Shown here: positions 41,110-50,622 of the stretch, piece after piece
Numbering within the stretch: position 1 is the first letter of the stretch
Layout of the letters: each line of letters starts with the position of its first letter
NCBI GenBank assembly: GCA_022113835.1
Contig: JAILWY010000010.1
Span: 13,697,501 to 13,761,500 of the forward strand
Direction: 5' to 3'
DNA: 64,000 bases
Source of the DNA: Atopsyche davidsoni
Lineage: Eukaryota; Arthropoda; Insecta; Trichoptera; Hydrobiosidae
Program-made: the position numbers and the translations under genes
Notes under the pieces: model-generated
The model's input: only the letters and a program-made list of their open reading frames with translations
Told to the model about the DNA's origin: nothing
Databases searched by the model: none

Positions 41110-42940
41110 AACCACAGACAACAACAAACGAGACTTTATATATCAGCATTAGGTAAGTCATGCCTAAACTTACCAAATTTATGTTTTTTTAATTAAAAAG
41201 GCACGATCTTATATTTATTAAAAAAACATCTGATCGTACATATTAATTTATGATTATTTATTACCCTTAACAATAGTTATGTAGTTCTACATTCATAAAA
41301 AATAATCAAAACAAATTTGAAGACCGACAGCTCATAACAAAGTTAATGAAAATATGATAATTTATAACTGCAAAGCGTGTTAAGACAGTTAATATTTTTT
41401 CATCATGTTCAAATATCAAACCTAAAATAAAGCAGTTTTAAAGGTTTAATTAACTGTTACGAACAATCGCAGTGCGTCGTGTTTAATTAATTTGCAAAAA
41501 ATCGCAGGACCGCCGGCAGAGGTTAGCTCGCCCAGGGCTGACGAGCTCGAAATTAAAAACGGAAGTGGAAACTTAATGTGCCCCAAGATAGAGAATTACG
41601 CGCATTGACTACTTTCACCGAATAATTTATATTAATTACTATATAAACTTGGGTAATAATACGCTTCTGTACATACACACTTTACATTGTAATTTAAAAA
41701 AATACTTGGAAATAAATAATATGTTTACTTTATTTACATTTGTATTTTGATTATACGTCATCCGTTAGCTCAATAAATAGGTTATTACAATCGGTAAATT
41801 CATACGGGTGATAGTGACTTGATCCTTGGTTAATTAGTTCTTCAAGTGTATTTGAAGCAACAATAGTACCATAAAATCTGTGTCAACAGAAAAATAAATA
41901 ATTTCCCATGAAATATGGCGTATATAATATATGTAATATATGTGCACAATCTACAAACAAATAAAAAAAAAAAAACTTGGCTTGATACACTCGCAGCATG
42001 CATTTCTGAAAAAAAAATATATACTGGAAGCTAAGCTCATACGGAGAAATACATATTTACAAAGGGGTTATCATGATAATTATTATTGGCTCTGGAGCTA
42101 GTGGTAATAAGGTTATAAAGATTTATAGTCTTATAACAATATTCGGGATATTTTTGGTTTGGGTACAATATTGGTTCTTTAATAAGAAGGATCTCATAAG
42201 CAAAAAATATTTCTTGCTATCCGACGAGCCAATCCATGCCGTATCCGTTTGAAATAGTTTATTCATCAATAAATGAAATGAAATCCTTATGCGATAACAA
42301 ACTACGTAGAATCACGATTTATAACATTGCACACTATTTACGACACCATAGTTTTGTATTTGGTATTTTTTCTTAGTGCATAGGTAAAGAAATTTAATAA
42401 CAATGTATTTTTATTGAATTTCTGTTATTATAATGAGCCAGTTAACCGAAAACATAATATTATAATATCATATTAAGTATTTCATACATTTTTTTAATCA
42501 CATTACTTTTAAATATTAATATTTTGTTGCAATGTATTTGTAATTAAAATTGAGTTATCAAATTAATATTGCATAGTTGTTTTTGGGTTGATCAATTCTG
42601 TCATAATAACTTAGTAAATACAAATTCATTACAGAGTACAGGTGTTTTTTTCTCAATTAATTTAACTGATATTTCAAAGAAAAAATATACGTCAAATGTA
42701 ATGTTCAAACCCACTCACTAAGCACACTTAACTAGTCGCATTTATGATCTCTTATATTTTATAAGTATGTTTAGTGTTTTGATAGTTCAGTGGAAAATAC
42801 GGTGGAACATTTACCTTGTATTTTATGATGGCATGTTGACAAAAAAAAAAACAAATTAACTACCCCATACAGATGCAATGGCGTTTATTTCATATAGTTA
42901 AATATTTCGGCTTATTACATTCAATTTAACTAATTAACTA
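41110..42940. other. AT-rich DNA upstream of Frayed, no gene seen
   Basis: Only a GC-richer patch at 41505-41560 stands out. No coding signal. Confidence 0.5.
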
Positions 42941-42944
42941 AATA

Positions 42945-43111
42945 TAATAAAATACTTGAGTGATTTTTCGCAGGTTAATTTTTATTGGTGACCGGTTTCG
43001 CTAACCTTTCATGCTGGCATTATCAAACTGAAAAATCACTCAAGTATTTTATTATTTTTGAAATATTAAAATTGAATTCCACCAAGTACTCTCTGTCAAA
43101 AATATTGATTA
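42945..43111 (+). repeat. Hairpin repeat family, copy 1 (upstream of Frayed)
   Basis: A perfect 25-bp inverted repeat (42945-42969 with 43030-43054) encloses GGTGACCGGTTTCGC, followed by a tail containing GAATTCCACCAAGTACTCTC (43074-43093). It ends about 230 bp before the Frayed ATG. Two related copies are in this window. No coding capacity. Confidence 0.8.
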
Positions 43112-43275
43112 TTTAACGTCTTTTTGTCAAAGTGTATGGTATTTTAATGCGAGTATTTGACACAAGCCAACGGGAAAGTAGTGTAGATCTTTTAGCGTTT
43201 GTGCCATTACCTTTTGATTTTACTTTCGCTCGATATTTCCGGTGTAGTAGGCCAAGTATTTTCGTGGCTGTGCGT

Positions 43276-43286
43276 TGGCCACACTG
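43276..43286 (+). promoter_or_regulatory. Motif 1-like core promoter element of Frayed
   Basis: TGGCCACACTG sits 57 bp upstream of the Frayed ATG. It differs in one base from Drosophila core promoter Motif 1 (YGGTCACACTR), typical of TATA-less housekeeping promoters. No TATA box is seen near it. The surrounding 43130-43340 is richer in GC than the flanks, as expected for a promoter and 5' UTR. Functional use is inferred. Confidence 0.4.
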
Positions 43287-43343
43287 GCTGCGATTGTGAT
43301 GGATCGGTAAAGCAGGCTCCCCACATAACTAGTCGCCTGCAAG

Positions 43344-43419
43344 ATGGCTGCTGGTCCAGCTAGAACTCCGCTCGTCTGGCCCAATACCAAAGACGATTAC
43401 GAATTACGAGACGTTATCG
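43344..43419 (+). CDS. fray: Frayed coding exon 1 (N-terminus)
   Basis: Encodes residues 1-25, starting [14 protein letters not shown] and running into the kinase domain (DDYELRDVI). It ends in phase 1 at donor G|GTTAGT. The start context CAAGATGG is strong, and an in-frame TAA lies 18 nt upstream, so this is the true start unless a 5' exon supplies another ATG. The Trp-Pro-Asn run before the glycine loop is typical of the OXSR1/STK39 group. Confidence 0.93.
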
Positions 43420-46400
43420 GTTAGTATCTAACGTCGAGCTTCCTCCGAGACGACTGAGGATCCATTACACGCGACTTTCCGAATGATCACCGGCCAAATT
43501 TATTTTTGCCGTGTCAATTTTTTTTGCTCTTATTTTTGTTTTATTCCAGTTGGTTGCCGGCTCCGATTGTGCCGCTGATATTTTACTATCTTCTGTTAGT
43601 ATTTTTAGCGTCTGAGAGTTTAATGACACCTAATCGTATATGATGTTAATAATTATACAGTTGCCGGTATGTCATGCAAATGCCTCGCACCTTGCACTTC
43701 GTATGCCTTTCTTATTTATGGCGAATTATGTTTTCTTTTCGTGACTTGCTGCGACTGTTGAGTTTTATTTTTACACCTTGGCGTTTTTTTATTTGTTTTA
43801 ATTCACTATGTGCACGACGTCCTTGAATCCGTTCCGTATCCATATTTTGTAGTGAAAATCACTCACATCCAGAGAAATGTTGATCTTTAAATATTAGTAA
43901 TAAAAATTTAAAAAATCTTAGAAACGAAATAAGGTTACAATTATTTATTCAAAGACCTTGCTTCTCAGGGTTGCTAAATCGAGAAGTTTGCGATATGTCA
44001 ATAACATGTCTTGTGTCATCGAGTGAATAAATACAGAATTTACACCGAAATGAATGTGTATTTCAGTTTTAAAATCATCATATATTATATCATTACCAAA
44101 AAAAGTATTTCATCAGAACTTGATGATTTGTTAGTGGTTCTAGTTCATTGTTAATTTTATTGATGTCAAAATTTTGACCATGCATACATACATATGAGAA
44201 TGTCGTTTTGCTGCCCATTGGTTGTAATTTTCTTTGAAATCTATTTGCCTCATTGCGATATAAAGCATTGGAATATGCCATTAAAATCATCTGTAGTTTT
44301 AATCTCTACGATTGTCCAAATTTAAATTTCAAAGTAAATAGTTATGGTAGCAATATTTATATTTTCGAAAAATTATTTTAATAAATGATTCATGGTTGTC
44401 AATAGTCAGTCGTAGGAATAGCGCACATTACTGTCACTGTAGTTTTTACTACTGCTGTGATTATATAACTTGTCTTGTCTACACTCCAAAACTATGATTT
44501 AGTTTTTTGTATGTCTTCATTTGTACTAGGATGTTAAATATTTAGAATCAATTTCCTATTCGATTTATCATTTCGTATCTGTTTGTCATCGTAGAAAATT
44601 ATATTTTTCTTTGATAGGTGTTAGTGAAGTAGCATCTGGCATTTCACAGGGAGCAGCATCTTCTCTGACTCTTTGAAATCTTATTTGTACTACCAAATAA
44701 GCTATCTTATTTTTGTACCTAATACATTTAAATAAAATGCTTTCCACAGTGATTTTTCCATATGTTAATTTTATTGGTGACCGGTTTCGCCAATCTTTCA
44801 CATTGGCATTATCAAACTTAGTTTGATAATGCCAACTCAGTGCCAACCAATAAAATTTACATGTGGAAAAATCATTATAGTATCTTATTAAAAAATTTTA
44901 AATGGAATTCCACCAAGTACTCTCTGTTAAAAATACTGATTACATTTAAAAAAAAAAACACATTAAAATTATTATACCCATTCAAGCCATCTGATTTATG
45001 AAATTCGTTGTTTTGTTGTTTGCCTTTTTATCTCCATTTGATACTATTCAACTATAGAAAACACTTATTAATTATTTTTATAACTAAATATATTGCATGT
45101 TTTTGGTTCTGCAAATATAAAGCATGGTAATTTCGAATTGTGTACGAGAGAAGTAGAAAAGATCTAATTGCTTTGCAAACATATGGATTTTAAGATATGC
45201 TTTTTTTTATTTACCCAAAACATTCTTAGACACAGATTTGTTTTTACATATTGTTGTTAATTGAAAAAGGCTGCTATTTTTCACTTGACGTTATCTATTT
45301 TGAAATATTTCATTAATTGTAAAATGTCTATATATGTTGGACATTGATACCATGAATTGCTTTGTTTTACTGTTGATATCTTTATTGACTTGTTTTTAAG
45401 ACTTATATTCTGCAAACTTCTTGATATGTTCATATTGCAACCAAGTTGCGTACTTTATTTTTAATGTAAACAATTTAAATGTTAATATGCAATATTTGTT
45501 ATGATTTAGTATTGAGCTTTGTGTTAATGCTTTAAAAATTCATAAATCTGGAATTCAGTTATCTTGAATCTTAATTTTCCTGTTCTCTATCTTCGCCCTG
45601 TCCTACCATATAATTAGTATTTTAGAGTATTATTTTTGGTAAGAATGACTGAAATCCATGTTGAAATTATGTATGCATAATTTTCTAAACACAAATTGAT
45701 CATTATGTAAATTATGAAATACATTTTTCTTCAAAGTGTATTTTTAAAAACTGTACATCATTAATTATCATATTGCTGCTAAAATACATGGCCAGCGATC
45801 ACAAAAAGGAAAAAATAGTTAACAGAAGATTTTGTAAAAATACATGTACTTGGAATTTCATTTGCAAGTTTGTGTTTGTGTAAGATTAGCACTTGTCATG
45901 TTGCAGGAATTGGTGCTACAGCTATCGTCCATGCAGCCTACTGCAAGCCTCGCAATGAAAAATGCGCCATTAAGCGTATTAACCTGGAGAAATGGAACAC
46001 ATCTATGGAGGAACTCCTCAAAGAAATACAAGTTAGAATATAAATAGTTTTCATATTAACATTGATTATTAAAGTGTACCAGAATGTTATAATAATGGTT
46101 ACCATTCCAGTGATAGTGTAAATGTGTATGTTTATAGAAAGCAATTAGAAATATATTATTTGTTACAGTGCTATAAAGAGTCATTACTGATATCCACATT
46201 CTATTTATGTTGATCTCAATATATGTTTATTAGCCATTAATTATACTTTATGTATCTTGAACACTGAACTGAATTCCATATTGATCATCTTCCATATAGG
46301 TTTAAAGCATATGTGGCCAACTCATGGCCCGCGGGCCATATTATTTATTTTTTATTTTTGGCCCGCGGAGCATATGCAAACATTTTTTTTTTATTGTATA

Positions 46401-49400
46401 TAAAACCACCAATAGAATATTCCATTGAGCGTAGTTCGTATCATATCATATATATGGAAGTAGCCCAGTCTCATCTCAATCTATCTCACAGTCAATCTCA
46501 TTTCATTAATTTGTCCCGGCAGCTGAAAAAGGTTGGCCACCCATGGTTTAAAGCAACCAAAATTTGTTTATTCAACTACTTCATGATTTTTTTTATTGAA
46601 TAGAGTATTTAATTTTCAATTATTGTAGGTTATGTTGTATTGTTTATATTAGAAGTCACCACAAAGTAGCCAAAAATTCACTCAAGAAATGTTCAAGGTC
46701 AGAAGGATTGACACTTGTCAACAGTTCAATGTCATTGAGCTTGAAAGTCTGTTGACATTTTAAAGTAGAATTTAAAAATCTTTTTCCTAAACCGTCATAA
46801 TCTTTATACCACTGTTATGATAAAAAATATCACAAATAATGATTTTCTAGTTATTTTTTCCCCAAAACTATAAAAATGTATTTTATGTATAAATTAAAAA
46901 ATTACCATATTTCGTAAAACTTATTAATTATAAAAGTTATTATCTAAGTGTTAATTAACTACTTTCCATGACAAAATCAATTTAAAGATCCTTTGAAAGC
47001 TGCTAATATTTTCAATATAATATATAATTTAATAAATAATTGAAAAAGATAAAAAAAATGCTAGTTATATTATTTTTAAATGAATTGATTTTTGTTTCAC
47101 TGAATCAATCTCTTTTTTGTGGTATTTTTGATAAAATCAATTAAGTTTATGAAAAAAGGTAATGGACTCTAATTGAAATTATGTTTTCTTTTAGGCTATG
47201 TCAAGCTGCAACCATGAAAATGTTGTTACATACTACACCAGCTTTGTTGTTAAAGAGGAGCTGTGGCTGATCCTACGATTATTAGAAGGTAGATACAGTT
47301 AAATTATTATTTTGACTAAATGAAACAGGCATGATTTTTATTCATTTAAACCGGGCCTGGCCAACCCGCATGCGGCCCGGCCCGCGAGAGCATTTTTCCT
47401 GGCCCGCCTTGAACATTTTTCGGGCCCGCGAGATTCATCACACTTCAAAATATATTTATTTTATAATGGTCAAAGTAATTTAAACCAATATATTATACTT
47501 CAACAACATATTTAAACAACAGCAAGGTAATAATTATATTTTATTTTTAGTGTGATATATTTCTTTTCAATGTACGTTTATAATCTATATTTACACGTAA
47601 GAATAATAATAACTCATCATGTGAATCTAAATCTAATGCGGGGATATATAATTTTATTTGCGGCCTGCGGAGTTATAATCCTTTACCAAAGTGGCCTGCG
47701 AGGTCACTTGGGTTGGCCACCCCTGATCTAAACCATCCTAACAATTGATAATTAAATTAAATGGTAATTGAACTAGAAAAACTTGGATTAGGTGTCTAAA
47801 GCCCTTACCACCAGTAAACAAAATAAAATTGTGTAAACTGAATAGAATAGCCTTATGATCTTTTAGTGCACCATTAGGAAAATCAATAAGGAAAGTGTGT
47901 TAAATTATTTTGCTGAATTTTTAGGTGGCAGTTTGCTGGACGTCTTAAAACACAAGATGCGAGTGACTAATTGCAAGCATGGTGTATTTGATGAAGCCAC
48001 TATTGCCACTGTTCTCAAAGAGGTTTTGAAGGGACTAGAGTACTTCCACAGCAATGGACAAATACATAGGTAAGCATCTCTTGTCACCATTCCAGTTCTC
48101 AAGTTAATTGCATAACCAAGCGTTCAGTTCTTTAAAATAAAGATCTATATATTTTGACACCTTGATATCGCTTGATTCTTTATTATTGATGTATAAACTT
48201 TCTAAAAGCTGAGACATCATAATTCTAGGTTTCATTTTTTATTTATTGGAACTTCTTTACTTAAACTTCTATTTTCATATTTAATTATCTTACAGGATTA
48301 TTTTGTGTCTTAATTATATTTTTCTTTTATTCATACTTTTGTTGTTTGTTTTAACTTGAAATAATTGCAGCTATGTGATAGCTGCATGATGCATATAAGA
48401 ACCATTATTGTGAAATTATTTTTATACTGTCGATTATATGCATGTAAAAGATTATCGTTGTATCTATTTTGTTTTGCAGAGATGTGAAGGCTGGTAATAT
48501 ATTGTTAGGGGAGGACGGTGCAGTGCAAATTGCAGATTTTGGGGTGTCAGCATGGCTGTCAACAGGCCAGGATATGTCTCGTCAGAAAGTCCGGCACACT
48601 TTTGTTGGCACACCTTGCTGGATGGCTCCTGAAGTTATGGAACAGGTAAGATCTAAAAAATCTATAAATAAAAATTGTCCTAGAAAATAAACACTAGACT
48701 ATGTTGCTATCTAAATGAGTTGTAAAATAATATGAACAGCACATTAATTGATAATGCATTACAAATTATTTTAAAATGGTTTCAGGATCATGGATATGAC
48801 TTCAAAGCAGACATTTGGTCTTTTGGAATAACAGCCATTGAAATGGCCACTGGAACTGCTCCTTACCACAAATATCCCCCTATGAAGATTCTAATGTTGA
48901 CTCTTCAAAATGATCCCCCCAATCTGGACACAGGTAAATATGAGTTTTTACTGATATTGTTATATTATATTTTTATCAATAATTTTTATGTCAAATAATT
49001 TGAATTATACAGTTCGAAAATAAAATAATTTTTTTTATTACAAGTAAATTGTAAATTATATTTTCCTTTTAATTTTTTAAAAACCAGTTGTGAAATCAAA
49101 AATTAGTTAACATATGTTTGATTAAAAATTAAAGCTACTAGTTTTCTGACTTAAGATTCTTTTAAACATCTAATCGTCTATGAATTTATTGAATTTTGTT
49201 TGTTCATTGATTGAATATTTCTTTTTGAAGGTGCGGGAGACAAGGAACAGTACCGTGCTTATGGAAAGACATTTCGCAAGATGATCTGCTTATGTTTACA
49301 AAAAGACCCAACTAAGCGGCCGACAGCTACAGAATTGCTCAAACACCCTTTCTTCAAAAAGGCACGAGACCGCAAGTACCTAACGCAGACTCTTGTTGCC

Positions 49401-50622
49401 ACTGGACCCACCATGGAAGCTCGTGTTCACAAGGCATGTAATTATTTAGGTTTATATGACCTTCCAGTCAGTTAATTTTTTTTAAATAGTAGCCATGTAT
49501 TTGTCATGATTTAAAAATCATTTCAAGATAATGACTTTTTTAAAGTTAACTTAAATTCTGTAATAGTAGATTTTGTTGAGGTTGTGTATTAATGATATAG
49601 TCTGAATTTTCAGGCCAGTCAGAGACAAGCAGGAACCTCGGGCCGGCTGCATCGCTCTGGCAGCGGTGAGTGGCTGTGGTCCGAAGATGAAGACAGCTCC
49701 GAAGGGCCTGGAGGCTCCGATACAGAAGAGACCAGCTCCCCTGACCGGCGCCCTATGAACCATTTGGACCGGGTTGACTCTAGTGACAGTGAAGGCGTAA
49801 GTAAAATATGTATTTACTATAGTACAACCTAAATTTATTTCTCAGTAAAATACATAACTTTCTTAAATCTTTCATATTGAAATATTATATATTTTTTTAG
49901 TTATTATTTTGATTTCATTATAAAATTATTTTATGATAGTAGCAGATTAAATCTATTAAATCTAAGAAACTGGTTTTCAGACTATTGGGAAAAAGATGTT
50001 TTGTATTTTTTGTCTGTTATTACAGGATTTGACTGAATTCGAAATGCGATCCCCAAAAATAAAGACTGAAGAGTCAGATATGGATTCTATCAATCTTGTA
50101 TTAAGAATCAGGTTAGTTTATACTTCAACTGCATCTTTCTGCTTTATCATTCGTTTTTTTATTATAGAACTTGGAATTATATATTTGACAGGAACGCACA
50201 TCTAGAGTTGGATGACATTCGTTTTGAATACTGCCCAGGAAAGGATTCTGCAATGGGCATTGCCGGAGAACTTCAAGGAGCTGGATTGGTTGATGCTCGC
50301 GATGTTACAGCCATTGCACAGAACATGTGCAAGGTCATTGAGAATGCTAGCTGCACTGGACAGGCTGCCTCACTCACCTTTCGTTTGGTCAGCCAACTAA
50401 CTTCTTTATAACTTCTTACAACTAGTTATTGATAATTTCACATTTAAATATATATATATTGTTATCATTGACAATGTTTATTTAACCTGTAGAGTTTTCA
50501 AGTTGTTAATTTTGTTCATTGCAATATTGTAATTATTTTCTCAGAACTCAGTGAGTACAAGCAGCCAGCTAGATGACAAGACACTTATTGGCTTTGCACA
50601 GATCTCTATCGCAGATTACTAG
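43344..50622 (+). CDS. fray: Frayed / OXSR1-STK39 type Ste20 serine/threonine kinase, 11 coding exons
   Basis: Coding joins: 43344-43419, 45907-46031, 47195-47288, 47925-48069, 48480-48645, 48786-48933, 49231-49433, 49614-49796, 50026-50111, 50192-50387, 50545-50622 (1500 nt, 499 residues plus stop). All phases fit. Kinase domain about residues 19-300: glycine loop GIGATA at 26-31, lysine K48 in AIK, HRD 146-148, DFG 166-168, T-loop T187 in the TFVGTPCW block, APE 196-198. S328 in TSGRLHR matches the S-motif serine of OXSR1. The CCT domain (about 402-499) begins INLVLRIR and ends [12 protein letters not shown]. Family knowledge: WNK kinases phosphorylate the T-loop, CCT binds RFxV/I motifs, and substrates are NKCC/KCC/NCC cotransporters, giving cytosolic osmotic and ion control. 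At 499 residues it is slightly shorter than human OXSR1 (527); most of the difference is a shorter kinase-CCT linker. One intron is GC-AG. An in-frame TAA at 43326 lies upstream of the chosen ATG. Confidence 0.96.
44745..44942 (+). repeat. Hairpin repeat family, copy 2 (Frayed intron 1)
   Basis: Nearly perfect outer arms (TGATTTTTCC... with its complement near 44873) enclose GGTGACCGGTTTCGCC, then an inner perfect palindrome at 44803-44835 (TTGGCATTATCAAACT and complement). The tail GAATTCCACCAAGTACTCTC (44905-44924) is shared with copy 1. Confidence 0.8.
45907..46031 (+). CDS. fray: Frayed coding exon 2 (glycine loop and catalytic lysine)
   Basis: Acceptor TTGCAG|GA, donor CAA|GTTAGA. Codes for the glycine-rich loop, the AIK lysine K48 and the RINLEKW helix-C region ending LLKEIQ, phase 0 at the end. 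Helix-C sequence is nearly identical to OXSR1. Confidence 0.95.
46308..46545. mobile_element. Non-autonomous hAT-type MITE in Frayed intron 2
   Basis: The ends are related inverted repeats (CATATGTGGCCAACT and, on the other strand, CATGGGTGGCCAACC), flanked by the identical 8-bp duplication GTTTAAAG (46300-46307 and 46546-46553). An 8-bp duplication and a CA...TG end fit the hAT superfamily. Only 238 bp and no coding capacity. Confidence 0.8.
47195..47288 (+). CDS. fray: Frayed coding exon 3
   Basis: Acceptor TTTTAG|GC, donor GAAG|GTAGAT. Codes [18 protein letters not shown] and on to LRLLEG (residues 68-98 plus the first base of G99), the hinge and the end of the N-lobe. Close match to OXSR1 [15 protein letters not shown]. 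Confidence 0.95.
47352..47725. mobile_element. Non-autonomous hAT-type MITE in Frayed intron 3
   Basis: Ends CGGGCCTGGCCAACCC and, reversed, CAGGGGTGGCCAACCC, with 8-bp flanks ATTTAAAC (47344-47351) and ATCTAAAC (47726-47733), one mismatch. 374 bp, with GC-rich ends (GGCCCG repeats) around an AT-rich core. Same end family as the intron 2 element but older or diverged. Confidence 0.75.
47925..48069 (+). CDS. fray: Frayed coding exon 4 (helix D to the HRD motif)
   Basis: Acceptor TTTTTAG|GT, donor CATAG|GTAAGC. Residues 100-146 plus a split R147: [11 protein letters not shown], then the [18 protein letters not shown] helix E and GQIHR. The HRD arginine codon is split across the intron (AG|A). 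Confidence 0.95.
48480..48645 (+). CDS. fray: Frayed coding exon 5 (catalytic and activation loops)
   Basis: Acceptor TTTGCAG|A, donor CAG|GTAAGA. Residues 148-202: [13 protein letters not shown], then [10 protein letters not shown], the T-loop with T187, and WMAPEVMEQ. It holds the catalytic aspartate D148, the metal-binding D166 and the WNK target threonine. Confidence 0.97.
48786..48933 (+). CDS. fray: Frayed coding exon 6 (C-lobe)
   Basis: Acceptor TTTCAG|GA, donor ACAG|GTAAAT, phase 1 end. Residues 203-251: [36 protein letters not shown]. Nearly identical to vertebrate OXSR1. Confidence 0.97.
49231..49433 (+). CDS. fray: Frayed coding exon 7 (end of kinase domain, GC donor)
   Basis: Acceptor TTTGAAG|GT. 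Residues 253-319, with [17 protein letters not shown] and [12 protein letters not shown] closing the kinase fold, then linker. The exon is best ended at AAG|GCATGT, a GC donor, because the next exon continues in frame and in homology (A-S-Q-R then SGRLH). Without splicing, 13 more codons follow to a TAA at 49473. Confidence 0.9.
49434..49613 (+). other. GC-AG intron (Frayed intron 7)
   Basis: The intron starts GCATGT and ends TTTTCAG. No GT donor nearby keeps the frame and the homology. GC-AG introns are a rare spliceosomal class whose donors are usually close to GCAAGT; this one has one mismatch, so it may be weak and open to regulated retention. Confidence 0.75.
49614..49796 (+). CDS. fray: Frayed coding exon 8 (S-motif and acidic linker)
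   Basis: Acceptor TTTTCAG|GC, perfect donor GGC|GTAAGT, 61 codons, phase 0 at both ends. Residues 320-380. Carries TSGRLHR then [10 protein letters not shown], matching the OXSR1 SSGRLHK...WEWSDDE segment, followed by a Ser/Glu/Asp-rich stretch. S328 is the likely second WNK site by alignment. Confidence 0.92.
50026..50111 (+). CDS. fray: Frayed coding exon 9 (linker and start of CCT domain)
   Basis: Acceptor TTACAG|GA, donor CAG|GTTAGT. Residues 381-408 plus a split R409. An acidic linker runs into INLVLRI, the first strand of the CCT domain (human ISLVLRLRN). Confidence 0.9.
50192..50387 (+). CDS. fray: Frayed coding exon 10 (core of CCT domain)
   Basis: Acceptor TTGACAG|GA, donor TTG|GTCAGC. 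Residues 410-474: [13 protein letters not shown], then [14 protein letters not shown] and SLTFRL, matching human LNDIRFEFTPGRD...GLVDGRDL...VTFKL. Read-through of the donor would end after 7 more codons at 50409. Confidence 0.92.
50545..50622 (+). CDS. fray: Frayed coding exon 11 (C-terminus and stop)
   Basis: Acceptor TTCTCAG|AA. Residues 475-499: [19 protein letters not shown] then ADY and TAG. Equivalent to the human KLIGFAQLSIS end, so the gene is complete. Confidence 0.93.
   Translation, partial: NSVSTSSQLDDKTLIGFAQISIADY

Noticed and set aside
48366..48386. Short palindrome TGCAGCTATGTGATAGCTGCA in Frayed intron 4, 9-bp arms around GTG
   Set aside because: Too short to be meaningful without conservation data.
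49434..49475. Taking the exon 7 open frame to its stop as the true Frayed C-terminus
   Set aside because: Exons 8-11 continue in phase with clear S-motif and CCT homology, so the stop is intronic in the main transcript.
50388..50411. Stop at 50409 as the end of Frayed
   Set aside because: The conserved LIGFAQISI end is supplied in frame by exon 11 after a GTCAGC donor.
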